A DNA stretch of 64,000 nt from Galaxea fascicularis (Eukaryota; Cnidaria; Anthozoa; Scleractinia; Euphylliidae), in the NCBI GenBank assembly GCA_948470475.1, contig OX419347.1, positions 5,832,643 through 5,896,642 of the forward strand. Reading direction: 5' to 3'. The first letter of the stretch is position 1. Each line of letters starts with the position of its first letter. The notes below the pieces were generated by a model. That model worked only from the letters and a program-made list of their open reading frames with translations. It was not told where the DNA came from and ran no database searches. Of the stretch, positions 43,700-56,589 are shown piece after piece. The position numbers were made by a program, and so were the translations under genes.

Positions 43700-46600
43700 C
43701 TTAGAGCATCGCACCGGTCACTTCTCGGAACAGACGATGTCCGCAGACAAATATCCGAGCATATTTTTGATAACTGATCAGCCTGTTAGCTGCTTATGAT
43801 GCAATTTCACTCACTTTCATTCCGGCCCTGTCCACTATTTGAAGCTGCTGTCGATTCCGCAGCCCCCGTCAGGGTGATTTTGTAAGCTATGGAACCAAAG
43901 GCGTTGGTCGCATTGCACTCAAATGCCCCATAATCCTGGTCGTTACGGGGTATTACAACCATGCTGTTGTTCATGACCTTAAAGCCATCTCGGCTCAGAA
44001 CCTCGCCATTCTTTGTCCAGGAGTAGGTAACTGGATAACTGCTGGTCGCGTAGCAGCTGAGTGAACACAAGGTTTCCAGTTTACATATCACCGACGGCGG
44101 GGTGAAATCTTCTATTATGGTGGGTGGTGCTGCGTATTGAGAGAAAACATACATTGGTTGCCTAAAGGCTGCCGCACACTAGCCGGTTTTTTTTACCAGT
44201 CGACGAAAAATCGTCACTTGTCGGCTAGTGTGTGGTGAATTCAGACAAGTCTGCCACAAGATCGGGGCTGTCGGGCGATATCTGGCAGTGCTAGATCTCA
44301 ACTGAAACGTCTTGTCGGGCCTTGTCGGCTAATGTGTGGTGGACCAAGACAATTTGTCTGGACTCATCCGCGCCGCAACCAATTAGGCAGCGTCACGAGG
44401 GTCACGTGAATTTTCAGTTTTCGCCGAGTCAGCGAAATTGGCGCCATCTTGATTTTGGATGACTCGGCCCCATGTCTCAACGCGTTCAGTCGCGACTAAA
44501 AATCGGCTGCTGTGGGGCAAGCCGACAGCCCGACAAATTTTAACCCGATTTGACCCCGACAAAAAATCGGCTAGTGTGCGGCGGCCTAATGAATGCATAT
44601 AATTACTGATGATTTGTTTTCTTTAATGCATTGATTTAGGGCAAAATTTGCCGAGGTCCTTTTTAGTTAAAATTAGTTAACGCGCATGTTTGAGAAAAAA
44701 CAACGAAAACTGAACAGCTTTCATCATGTTCAACGATGTCTTCATAGACAGTTGTATGATACAAGCGTCTATAAATTTGACGTTTCCCAGAAAGAATAAT
44801 GCAGTAATTATCTACTCAATCCCGAGAAACTTTCCCGTCAACTCGAGCGCTCGGGCAATGGCCTAGTCAGGTAAGTATTAGGCGACATTTCGAGCGAGGT
44901 TACAGTTTGATTGTTAAGTTTTGGAGAAGCCATGAATATACCCAATTACCACCTCCAGCTCAGTAAATAATTGTTAATCATTATAACAGCTTTTAGGCCT
45001 TACCTCCGACTATAACAGTAGTTGACGCTCGGCGCTCTCCAAACTCATTTGATGCTTTGCACTCATAAAGGCCTTCGTCGCTTTGAATAAGAGTTCTTAT
45101 AACCAACACACCCCCATCATTCCTGAACTGAGCGCGTGGTATATTGGCGTTTCCATTTTTGATCCACGTAACAGACGTAGCGTCTTTAACGTTGCAAGTC
45201 AAGACAGCCTGTTGGCCGATCCCAAGAAGAGTTGTTTCTGGCAGCTCAGTGACTGAAGGCGGATCTAAGAGAATTTAACATGAATTATTTCAGAAAGAAA
45301 ATTAATTCTTCAGTTCCTCACTGAGAATCTGCAAAGTCATACAGTTCGAGCAGTTAACCATGGCTAAGGGCGCTATCTGTGTGTCAGAACTGCCTGACTA
45401 GAGGTGGGTTCTACTTGTTCTTCTTTAGGGATCACAAACAATGCGACGAATTAGCGCCAGAACAACTCATACTTCAGATTGGTGTATCGGCATTCAAGAA
45501 ATGGCTTGCCTACCGGCCAGTTCTTACAAATGGAAAACGCCTTCTTTTACTGATTGCAGGTTAATGGAATAAAAAAGCAAAATGACATTTAATCAGTCAA
45601 GTGATAAGTGATAGTTTGTACACTTTCTTAACGTTAACTGGTCAAAAGCTCAGACAAATTGCGGCATTTTCCTTTACCACGGTAATTTTAAGTTTTCATG
45701 TTGAGTTGACAAAGGCTTGTGTTCTAAAGCAATATTTTGTCCAGGATAAATGTGTGGAACCCTGCGGTGCCCTACCTCAACGTCATGATGACGTCGATCG
45801 CCGCGTTGTTACCGCCATCTTTCTCAGTCGCGAATGAACGACACTTTTTTGTGGCCCCGTTTGCTCAGCGAGTCTAAATTAAATTTACATCTTACCTCCT
45901 TCAAGTGTCTTCACTACTTGAATAGGAGTCCTTGGGCCATTCCCGGCTGACGAAAACGCCAACAGTTGAAATTCGTATTCTGTCAAACTACGAAGTCCAC
46001 TAACATCCCTGGAGACAGTTGAATTTCCTTTTATAGTAATGACAGTTAGTGGTTCTGTAGTCGAGTTCTTTCTTCTGTACAAAAGTTTAAATCCAGTAAT
46101 CATTCCATAACTAGTGTTTGCCTGGGGCATCTGCCATGATGAGCGAACACTCGTGGAGGTCAGCGGAACTATACGAAAATCGGTAGGCGCTTTGCTTGGA
46201 GCTGCAATGGGAAGTGACGAGTCTTAGTACAAAAAGAAATTCATAGTAGCGTCTTGTAATTTTACTTTGTAATCTTATAAATTACTATATATAACTACAC
46301 TTTTTCATGCAGTTCTTTTGTTTCTATAATCTAAACAGATCTAGATTTTTGTAATTTTCCTGTTGGGGTGATAAATAGTATTATATCGAATAAATTTTCA
46401 AGTAATAGATTTGAAACTTACGAATCACTAGACGACCACCACATGCGGTGAAAGTGATATCGTAATGATGATGATGATGATGAATCATTATCGAATGACT
46501 TGCACAAATGGTAGTTAGGTTTTTCCCAATGATCGCAACTTTAAACTTATTTCATGAACTGTGACTGACTTGGAAATTGAACCACGTAATTTGGCTCGTT

Positions 46601-49600
46601 TTTGCAATACGCCTTTCATGTAGCTGGCTGTTATTCAATGATTCACTCTCTCCCTCTCTCGAGCACACAGCCATAACTAATTTCTAAGTGGGTTCGACGC
46701 AATGGAGTGGAAGATTTAATCAGCAACTTGGAACCGTCCATTTGTTTCCCGCGCTGGGTGGTCTCTGGTCTGTTTACGTCTGCTATAATTGACCAGAGTT
46801 TCAATTTAGTTTTGCCTCTGACAGCTTAGTTTTGAATTGATCCATTATATAAAGATAGAAAAGATTACCTGCCGCTTTGAGAACACCATATACTTCCACC
46901 CTCAGAGCCTTGCGAGCTGCGAATATGATTGGCTGGAATCGGATGAACCTTGCTCTTACAATTCCCACCAGATAATGCTTTACTATGTCATTTGAACCAT
47001 CATTACCATAAAATACCTGCAACCGTAAGAAACGTCAGCTGTCTGTCACTATAGTCAAAACTGATAGCGGGGCCCGCGGAGCAATTCTTTAAAGTGCGGG
47101 GGCCGCCCCTTGAACTGAAGGGAGGGGGTTGACTCTAAAAATTGGTATAACGAATCTAACTCAATTTAATTCATAAGTCTCACTCCGTCAGGCTTGCATG
47201 TTTTTCCGCAAACTCCTCCGACTTTAGCCTTCCTCTAATATTCAGTGAAAGTACTTTTCATTTTTGGACATGTATTTTACTGAATTTATCATTTTTTTCC
47301 ACAAAAAGGGAAGGGGGAGGGGGTGTTGGCACTCCACTAGAGCCCTTCCCCATGCGCGGTCTCTGATAGAGGAAGCACAGCTACGTACCCTGGTGTTATA
47401 GCTTACTAAATGCCTAAATAACTATGTAATAAAGGGAACCTTCTATCTGTCAGAACTGACCTGAAAGTTTGTTCGACTAACTTTTTGTAAGGGCTTATTC
47501 GTGAATGGAATGCAACAGTTTGGGAAGAATTCTAAGCTGGAAGCACGTCAAGTCATGTCTGGTTTAACCAGCCAGTTCTGACTTATTGGAAGCGCCCTAA
47601 AGTATACTGGACTCACCTGGTATTTATAGAACGCAATCGTGTGAAGAAACAAAATTAATTAAAGAGGTATTTCTTACCGTAAACGTCTTACGCCAGATTT
47701 TTTTTTTATTAAGTGTTGACGTAGCGAGGCGCCAATCAGCATGGAGCTTTGAACGTCTGTTGTGAATGAAGCGTTATTTATAGCAATGACATTTAATGCG
47801 TTTGATGTAAACGGTTCAAAAACGTCAGTTTTTCATAGGTGCATGTAAGGTTCGACATCCTAGCTTTCTACCATCACATCGGCAGCGTTGTCTACAGTTG
47901 ATGTTTTTTATCACAAAGGGTTTGAGAAGTGTTAAAGAGTCTAATTACCTCCGAGTCCACAAACCCTCCCCCAATCAAGGCAGCGGTGCAGAGCCGAATT
48001 CAGAAGAGTTTTGGGCCTAAGGTTGATAGAGCCCCGGATGTATCGTCAACCGAACGTGTGAACAAGTCCACAGACGTGAAAGAAGGCTTACGAAATGTAA
48101 ATATTTTCCTGAGAAAAGTTTAGACTTATAAATGGTGTTTGTCCAGCATTACCCAAGATACAAACCTTATCAGTGAAGTTTTCTTGGTAAGTTACCCAGT
48201 CAATGCTGTTAAGCGATAAAAGCAATTTGTATGTTCGTGTCCAGCCCCGGGCATTTGGATATCCTTGAGTAGCCACAGCGCAGATGAAGTGCTCGTTTTG
48301 CAGGTCCACTTCTAGGTAGTCATTTGCGTCATCGTTAGTGCTAGGTAACCACGCACCATCTCCATTTAGTCGACCTTTAAAAGCTTCATTACCAGCGCTT
48401 GATGACGAGGCTGTGAAGCTGCTGTTTGCAAATGCATAATCGCTGGTTAGACCAATAGTCTGGATTGGGCATGCTGAAAAATTAAGTAACGTCAGTGCTA
48501 ACGTAAGGAACAGTCGATAAACTAATGCATATGTATTTCATTTTATATAATGAAAAGCGAGAAACTCAGTCGCGTTTTGATAGTTCTTGTGAGGAGTTTG
48601 CGATCAAGGTGTCGGACGCACGAATGACTTCAAAAACCGCAGAAAATTTCTGTTCTCTCTCGATAGGTAATAAGTGAAGAAAAAATGGTTGGAAGTATTA
48701 GGAGAGTATTGGTTAGGATTGACAACGCACAGAAGACTTAGAAACGTGGTAAGGACATCAGCCACCTCACTCAGTACCTCCCATGGCATAGTTACCAAAC
48801 AAATGGCCTAAGCCACCGCACCAGTGAAACAGTAGTGGGAGCTAGATCCCAACGAAACCTTCAGAAATCTGAACAAGAGTATCACGAACGTTCTGCTCAC
48901 ACAAAAGCGGAAAATGCGAACGCAATCACGAGCGTCTTAGTCGGTCTACATTTCCCACGTAAAAACCTATACGGTATCATTGGTATATGTAGTGGAAATC
49001 TGCCATCGGGCCACCCATAAAACACCCATTTATTCAGTTCTCACAGTCAACCCTGTTTGTGCGGACACCCCGTTAATGCACTCAACAGTCACATTATGAA
49101 ATCCCAACCTGTATATTCCTTTTTAAATTCGTCTCCTCAATACGACCACTGGAACCGAATATGCATTCTAAGGGACACACAAGTGACAAGGCTTGAGCAA
49201 CAATAACGATGTCCTCAGTTTCACTGCAATTCAAGGGCTTTGATTTAAAAAGGCCAGTATAGTACACAGCAGTTTGTTCCTGTTGTTATCATTCAGTTAT
49301 GTTTGTCTCACTTAATAATTTCGTTTGTAAGAGAGCGGCCATGAAACTTAACCCCTGCTCGTGAATAAGATTAGCTGTCGTATCGTCTGTAGTTGGCCGT
49401 GTTTACGGGATTCCCCTCTACCGTAGTTTTCAGTCTGACAGAGACTACTGTAATACTTACTTCTTCGCGCAGAATACACCTCCACTTCACACAGAGTAAT
49501 ATGCTTCTTAGGAAGGAGATTTCCGATGGTGACATATCTTCCGTACAAAGTGGGACGACAAAAGAAAGACCTTCCTTCTCCTTGAGGAACACTAAAATCA

Positions 49601-52600
49601 TCGCCGCATTTTGGGTTAGACAAACCTCCGTTATTGGTTGCTGTGCCTAAATTGTAAGAAACATAAGAAAATAAAGAAAAAAAGATATTATATCAGTTAA
49701 AATGGGCTTCCTTTTTCCATCTCCCATCCTGTTACCTCATTCCTTAAAGACCCAGTATTGCGCATTATGCACTGCGCACTCGAAAACAATAGACGCCTCA
49801 CTCCCGTGAAAACCAAAGAAATAACAGAGGCGCGTGAAGCATAATGGGTAATACTGGATCTTTAAAGGCTTGTGTATATACAAAGAAAATTACAAGTAAC
49901 TCGTTAGATATTCCATGGTACATCACTCGAAAGCATTGCATAACTAGGCCCATGTCTAATGATACTGAAATCTTTTATTTACAGCTTTTACTGCTACAAT
50001 GACTCCGCAAAAGAAATTTAACATACCAACTCTGATCGCAAATTGTTTCAACACATCACAGCAGTCTGATCTGCTCACAACATACACCTCCTTCACAGGC
50101 TCCACTCGTCCCAGATCTACTCTCCACCATGGGTTTTCCCTGCCATAAAGGGTGTGCGTACATGAATTGCCAAAATAGTGAGTGTTACTCCTTCCGTCCA
50201 CCGCTCTGCTGCTCACACCACCATAATCAACACTTGACTGCTCCGTAGGTTTGCGAAAGGCCAGGTTTTCTTAGAAGAATTAAAGATGATGATTCAGGAA
50301 ATTAGTAGAGCTATTTTCAACTGAGGGTCGAGATAAGTAATAGGCCATTTCTAAATTACCTCAGGCCTTTTTTTGTCATACTTTTATATGCAAATCAATT
50401 TTCATTTACACGCAAATTAAACTCGTTTTCATGTGAATGAAAATTGATATGCATATGAAAGGATGAGCACCTAGCCTCGTTTTGAAAAAGAGGCCTGAGG
50501 TGATTCGCAAATGGCCTATTCGTGTTTGCTTTGGGTTTGCTTTACTACACATGAACAACACATGAATGAGAATTAAAAAGAAGAAAATCCGCAATTATCA
50601 CCAAAAGGGAGACAATTGTTAAAGTTGCAATCGATGCTTTAAAGTACAATTTTATTTTTTTTTTCCTATGTATTGGTTTGCATGTGACGTCATGGCGATC
50701 ATGTAGGGAACTAAACTTTATTTTTATGCAAATTCTTCGAAAAGAAGTTGTATTGCTTTTGACCTCCAATATGCCCATGGCCGCCTTGTTACGTGGGTGA
50801 AAACCAAGAATTATTGATATGGTCATTGGTGTATTTTCCCATTTTTCGTGTATTTATTTAATTACCTCGTGAATAAATCTCCACCTCACATAGTTGGAAA
50901 TAATTTCGTTTGGTGGTCATTATACCAACATATCTGCCGGTACCCAGTGGATATGGATTCCTGTAGCACACAGCTGCTGCGACAAAATGAACAAAACTGT
51001 ACCGTCCCCTACACTCTGGGTTTATTGTCACATTTAGGTTGGTACCTGAAAATATAACGGAGACAAGGCATACTGTTATTACTGGAGTAACAGGATTTCA
51101 CCAGGAAACATATTGTCACGCAATATCACGAAAAACAGTCACGGATGGTCTAACTCGAAATAAGTCAAAACATTTTCTTGTATCCTTTCTCCTCAATTTT
51201 GCAACCAAACCAACTATAATAATATGCCTGCAAACTCTCACGTCTGCGGGTTTAAAACTTCACGCCTACGCGACTAATTTCTCACTCCTGGTTGGAAAAT
51301 GTGAGCTACCACCGAAAAATCCATGTAAAATATGAAGATGACGATACTTTCCCCTAAATGTCTGATCTTTTAAAGGAAAGACACTGGAACATAATCATTT
51401 TCTTGAGAACTTCTGACATATTCGGAACGTATTCCGAAATCGTCGGGCGTCTTCGTAAGTTTTCGGATCTGGTCGTGTTGTCTTCGAAAATCCTGGCACT
51501 CCCAACATAACAATCTTACGCCTTTGAGTCAGAAAAAGTTGGCAAGTATATAATTTTAACAAAACTGGAAAATTTTGTCTTCTGTATCTAAACGGATAAA
51601 TTGTAGTTTTCATGCTATGTTGTTAACAAGCCTGCTCACCCACTGTTATTTTATAGTCTTCATTTCGTAGATACACGTATGGCTCGGACGACAGCCTGTT
51701 GACTATGTATATATCGGAGACTGGTACGTGCTCTGAACCCAGGTCCACTCGCCACCAACTTGGATCGTCTGGCAATGTGTGCGTGCAATGACCATTCTCG
51801 AACTTTGTGTCGGCATTCCCATCCACTGCTTTCGAGGATTCTCCGCTGGCGATGGGATCAGAGTAGGTGGATGATTGTCTTGTGGGTTTGCCGGCCGCAA
51901 GATTGTCTACAAAAAAGCGATAGAAGGAAAATTAAGGCTGTTAGAGGATGCTGGCTCCTGTTATTACTGCGCATGCCTTCTGCGGGTCATGTGGTTGCCC
52001 GACAAACTAGAGTTTTTAAGGGCAATGGTTAACAAAACAAAATTATGTCTCTGCGGGCATTTAAATCCAAAGACAAAATTTATATTAGTGGTGACAACAG
52101 ATATTTCAAGTTTAATTAATTCAGGAAAAGAGAAGTGAGGGGGGGGGGGGGGGGTAAAAATTTTGACAAGCGTGTGGGAAATGGATGGATGATGTAATTA
52201 TTAATTTCATTGCTGTGGCGAGGTTCCACTCCAGTTCAGAGAGCTCGTACAGGGACCGCGCAGGGGGAGAGGCCTGGGGTCCAGGACCCCCTACGTTGTG
52301 TGGAAAAAAAATTTAGTGAAATACATTTCCAAAACTGAAAAGTACTTTCCGAGTATGCCTGAGACATAATTCAAGAATGAAATCATTCATTCGTTTATCA
52401 TGCTAAATTGTTGACAGTCTAACTTTACTGTCATTGCTAACCCACATGACAATACCAAAAATTTTGGTTTTATCAACGGAGTTGATAATGTAAATTGACC
52501 ATCGTACAGGGATTCTAAAAGCTGACGCTCGAAACGTCAGCTTTTACAATCCCTGTAGGGTGGTCAATTTACATTATCAACTCCGTTGATAAAACCAAAT

Positions 52601-52625
52601 TTTTGTGTACAACTTCCCCACCGAT

Positions 52626-52656
<31 letters not shown>

Positions 52657-55600
52657 TCCCCTTTATTCATTTGATAATACCAAAAGCTCGTTGGGTGGAA
52701 AAAAATTATATTCGTTAACCCACAACCACTCTGTCAAATTTACTGTCACTTTTCAAGCATTCCTGACTAAGCAGATCATCACATCGATTTTACCTGGCTT
52801 GTGATTGACTCCAAACACCTCCGCTCTCATACAAAAATTGTTCTTGCTGGTTTTTACCACAAATCGCAGCCATCTTGTCAGGAGTCCTTCATTAATAATA
52901 TTCTTGTTCTTAGTGTTCCTGTCATTATTTCCTGTGAGGGTCTTCAAAAAGTTGAAATTTAGTTAACTGAATAAATGAAAAAATGAACGAACAAACGAAT
53001 GAATGAATGATTGATTGATTGATTGATTGATTGGTTGGTTAATTGAATGAATGAATGAATGAACTGATAGATCAATTAATGAATGGATGGATACATCAAG
53101 TGATTATTGTTGAGAGAAAACGGCTCTGACAATTCTTTTGATTAACTTTATCAGAATTTGGATGTGATAACTTTCTAGGGTCTTTCTAGACGGTTGGAAC
53201 ATACCGTAAATTGCTGCTTATGAGCCCTGGGATTATACATCTTCGTAAGGTGTTTTAGAAGGGCTTATAAACGGAGGCACTTATATCAGAGGGGGCTTAT
53301 TTAAACCGAAATGTAAAAGCGCCGTTCAAAATACGTTTGCATTTACTGGTTTTTCATTAAGCTTCAAAACGTTATAATAAATCAAATTCATTTCAACACA
53401 TTTTGAACAGAATTAAAACTAACAATACGAACAAAACTGCTCTCCTATTATTAAAAGTATTGATACAGAAATCCTAGAAGGTGCTTAATATCTCTAAAAA
53501 CAAGAAAAGCTATAGTGGGACTTACATCGGGTAGGTGGGTGGGGGGGGGGCGGATTTATTTTTTTGGCCTATAACCGGAGGGGGGGCTTATAAGTGGGAG
53601 GGGGGAGGGGCTTACAAGCGGCAGTTTACAGTACGCTTGGCCAGCCATGTACTAATAGTTATGTGGCCAAATGGTGGAGAGAACAGCACATAGATCGGAA
53701 TTTTTAAGAACGTCGCGTCATTTTTTAATTTGTGAGGCATGTTTCGGTAGTTAGTAGCAGAGAGTTCGAAAACCGTTAGAACTATAACAACCAAGCGAAA
53801 GGTACACAGTTAACTATGATGACGTGGTAAAAATAGATTGATACATTGGTCAGTTACAAAGTGTTTGACAGAATAAAAGTTATTGATTTAACAAATAATT
53901 GATTTATGCACCTTATCAGTACTAGTGAATCTGTTCGGTGGATTCCGATCAGGTAGTCGTAAGAAGATAACCTAACTTAGTGTTATTTTAGCTTACTCTT
54001 TATGTGAAATCATTAATTAACTGAAACTTAACTGTAACTTACATTAATTGTAACTTTCATATCCAAGCATACCGGCCTAGACTAGCCTTTGCTACCTGCC
54101 GGTATACTTAAATGAAAATGTATTTTTTTTTTTTGCAAATTGCGGACTAAACGATGGGAATAAGGTGTTGTGTTGTTGTTACCTTAACTTGTCCAAACTC
54201 TTCATAATCTTTCCAAGTTGTCCCATCTGTTGATGTTTGTAGTGTGTATGTCTGAACCCACTCATCTGCTTTAGCATTCCCCTGAGTGGACACAGCACAG
54301 ATGATGTGAAGTGTCTGTAGATCAATCTGTAGATACGGATTACTGTCACTTGTGGACGCACACCATGATGATCCTGCTGTGTAGTTCAATCGGCCATTCC
54401 TGGCTGGTGTGCTGGGATCTAGCTCGGAAGAAGCATTAATCCTACTGTCTGGAATTGCCAGACTTTCCATGCCAAGATCAAAATCAGTGCAGTCTCCTAT
54501 GAAAAAATAAAAAATACAGAACACATCTCAAAAGCGCTAAAGCTGGAGTTGCGATGGAGTCTCAGAACTGTCTAAGTCCTATGTAAAACGTTCCAAGGGT
54601 TTCCGGCTTCATCTGCGCATGGCAGACAGTTGCCCGTCAAACTTTGCTTGAGGGCTTCCGGTATACCCCCTCGTTGAAGGAGCTAACTGCACTTTCAACA
54701 ACAAACGACGTTTTGCTGAGTTCAAACTAGGGAAGATGTTAGAGCTGTTTCAAAGAAGCAACAGTTTTGTAAAACGACTTTTATGTACATTAAAAGCGTT
54801 ACTGGTAAGCATATGTACCGTAAACGTGAGTAGATGGATTGGTGAAAGAATAGTTCATGAAACCAACATTGCAGTCACGCGGATGAGTTACACATATATC
54901 TTATCATTACATTTTTATTGATTAAAAATACAGAAGATAAGACATACGAAGTAAGATATATAATTTAAAATAGAATAACAAACAAAAGATAACTATATTA
55001 ACAATATCATCATCACCACCATTGTCATCACCATTATAGGCGTGTTTACACTACAGAAAAAATGGGTCCGGACCCCGTCAAAAAGGAGTACGGATCCATA
55101 ATTCTTGTAAAGAAATACTGGAGTTTCCGCAGGGCCATGGGCGCCTATGGACGATGTGAAAAGAGATGGGGGGGGGGGGGTGAGGGAAAAGCCAAAACAA
55201 TTTCATGCAAGGAAAAAACAAAAGAATAAAAATTCGTGCAACGAAGAAAGAATAGAAATGCAGAGGGTGTTCACTGCCAAAAAAAAAGTTCCTGCATAAA
55301 CAGAAAAAGTTCAGAAAAAGTTCTCGTACAAGCTAAAAACACCTCTGCTCTCGTCAGTTTTCTAACGATCCATCCTTTATGCTTAGTAATGCTTAGTCAG
55401 GTAATGTTTCAATAACACAATATAACGTTTGAAATATTAGATCGACAAACATTTCCCAACGGTCAATACTTAACACTTAGTTTCATGGACTTTGATCAGG
55501 TCTACTCTTCTTGTCGGCGAATTTGTAATGTTTAGTAATTACTTACAATCCAAATATAGGTGTGAGATATCAAGTCGTCAAATATATATAATGGTCTAGA

Positions 55601-56586
55601 TTCATGTTTGGGATTCTAAAACTTTTACTGAAGTCTACTGAATTATCAAGAATCCAGAATTCGCGTCATTCAGTCAAAAGGCAAATGGCACTGATGAATC
55701 GAAACTGTTTTCAGGGAGGCTAAAAGGACCGCCGCAATAAAAGAGACAGGAAGCCAATAAATTGATATGCCCTAAAGGGAACACAGCTTTTGCTGAAAAA
55801 GAAATCAATACGGATAACAGAGTAAAACTTGCCGCGAGACCAAGAAGTGCGCCCGTTGCTAAATGAAAAGCATCTTAAGAAAGATTTGAATGGAATAATT
55901 TTATTCCTAAATATTCTACGTAAATGGGTAATGATGCACAAAACTGGTAAGACAAAGAAACCGTCAATATGACCACTAACACTGGATAAAATGGGGATGA
56001 TCAAATTTTATATCTATCCTCTTTTTGTATAGTCATCTCGTCAAGTCGAATCAAACGACGAAGCCAATTCCATTCCAGCAAACTGAATTCAAGAACACGG
56101 CGTGGAATCGCAACTTAGGTTAAAGTTCTAATCGTGTCAGAAATCTCACGTAGTTTAAATCACGGTACAAGTATTCACCCTTCCCTTCTGAACTAGTTAT
56201 GCCAACACTGTGGTTATTGAACGGCCAAGCATGAGTATAGACTTTCAATTGTGCCTTTTGTGAAACCCTTCCTAATAGACGGAAGTGGTAATGTAGCTCA
56301 GCTAAAAGTTGCTTTATCTCATAAAATACAAAAAAACAAAAGAAAAAAAAGAAAACCTCCATGACCAAAATGTTTGCGTAAACGAAATAGAAATGGCTTA
56401 AAAGAAATTCGCCTCAACTATCCATTACAGCACTGAATGGTTCTCGTAGGTGTGTACTTGAGGGTGAATTACATCTCTTTAAACAAAACAAATAACTTCC
56501 AAGATTCAATTGTACTAACCTGACACAAAATGAGAAAAACCTGCCAAAAAGGCGATTTGAAAACAGAGGCAGTGAATTCGCGCCAT
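43068..56586 (-). CDS. Single-pass receptor: discoidin, fucolectin-like, FN3, Ig domains and tyrosine-motif tail
   Basis: Predicted type I membrane protein of 1040 residues. Exons, 5' to 3': 56586-56520, 54496-54183, 52941-52794, 51906-51640, 51045-50866, 50269-50027, 49646-49461, 48473-48166, 47016-46869, 46201-45896, 45264-45004, 44129-43815 and 43447-43068; every join keeps frame. Order: signal peptide (1-22), F5/8-type C domain (23-176), two fucolectin-like domains (177-325, 326-468, with WWRVDLG and LCEVE(I/V)YS), a second F5/8 C domain (469-620), FN3 (621-722), two Ig domains (723-809, 810-about 900, with YECKASN and FECNATN), membrane helix 922-943, tail 944-1040. Each F5/8 C or fucolectin-like domain is split over two exons, while FN3 and Ig domains are one exon each; domain borders are phase 1. 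The tail has Tyr979, 1010, 1024, 1031 and 1032. A cell-surface lectin-type or adhesion/recognition receptor is inferred; no named orthologue recognised. Confidence 0.85.
43500..43717 (-). mobile_element. tRNA-Thr-like SINE with a divergent partial head
   Basis: Minus strand from about 43670: tRNA-like head with A-box tagctcggttggttagagc, anticodon position GGT and B-box gggttcaaatcc, then tcctgaa...ttcagg and an AT-rich tail. Immediately next to it, on the plus strand (43681-43717), another head, ggcttcatagctcagttgct, runs the opposite way and stops after 38 bases. It sits in the last intron of the receptor gene. Confidence 0.75.
44164..44586. mobile_element. TIR element in receptor intron
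   Basis: The ends ctgccgcacactagccggtt and, inverted, ggccgccgcacactagccga, with internal ttgtcggctagtgtgtggtg words in both orientations, bound about 423 non-coding bases between the two Ig exons. Confidence 0.75.
46462..46482. repeat. (ATG)n microsatellite
   Basis: About seven ATG/GAT units in an intron of the receptor gene. Confidence 0.7.
49742..49868. mobile_element. 127-bp TIR element
   Basis: The left end ccttaaagacccagtattgc and the inverted right end cctttaaagatccagtatta lead on to cattatgc in both. Located in the receptor intron between the two fucolectin-like domains' exons. Confidence 0.75.
50339..50520. mobile_element. Diverged full palindrome of the aataggccattt family
   Basis: Begins taataggccatttctaaatt and ends tcgcaaatggcctatt; internal arms include caaatcaattttcattta and tgaatgaaaattgatatgca. 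In a receptor intron. Confidence 0.75.
52139..52155 (+). repeat. Homopolymeric G run
   Basis: Seventeen consecutive G in a receptor intron. Similar runs occur elsewhere in the window, for example 3786-3802 and 55170-55181. Confidence 0.8.
52462..52661. repeat. Hammerhead-repeat family, copy 2 (palindromic rearrangement)
   Basis: Two arms of about 65 bases (52462-52526 and 52536-52600) are reverse complements, each with tatcaacggagttgataatg and aaattgacca-type text. They meet at the nine-base spacer gctcgaaac, part of the hammerhead 3' box. The family flank continues to about 52661 (gcagcaccacagtttcttta). It lies in the receptor intron 52793-51907. Confidence 0.85.
52994..53066. repeat. Tetranucleotide tract (GAAT/GATT)n
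   Basis: Runs of GAAT, then GATT, then GAAT units, partly degenerate, just upstream (in the minus sense) of the receptor exon 52941-52794. Confidence 0.75.
53212..53633. mobile_element. 422-bp TIR element with taccgtaaattgc ends
   Basis: The left end taccgtaaattgctgcttat and the inverted right end tactgtaaactgccgcttgt each run into gcttat-and-G-rich text (ggggggcttataag). It lies in the intron between the two halves of the first F5/8 C domain. Confidence 0.75.
55038..55185. repeat. Fragment of a ggcgcctatgg-type repeat with G run
   Basis: Contains taggcgtgtttacactacag, ggatccata and gggcgcctatgg, the same words as near 35150-35290, and ends with a G run at 55170-55181. In the first intron of the receptor gene. 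Confidence 0.4.
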
Positions 56587-56589
56587 GGT

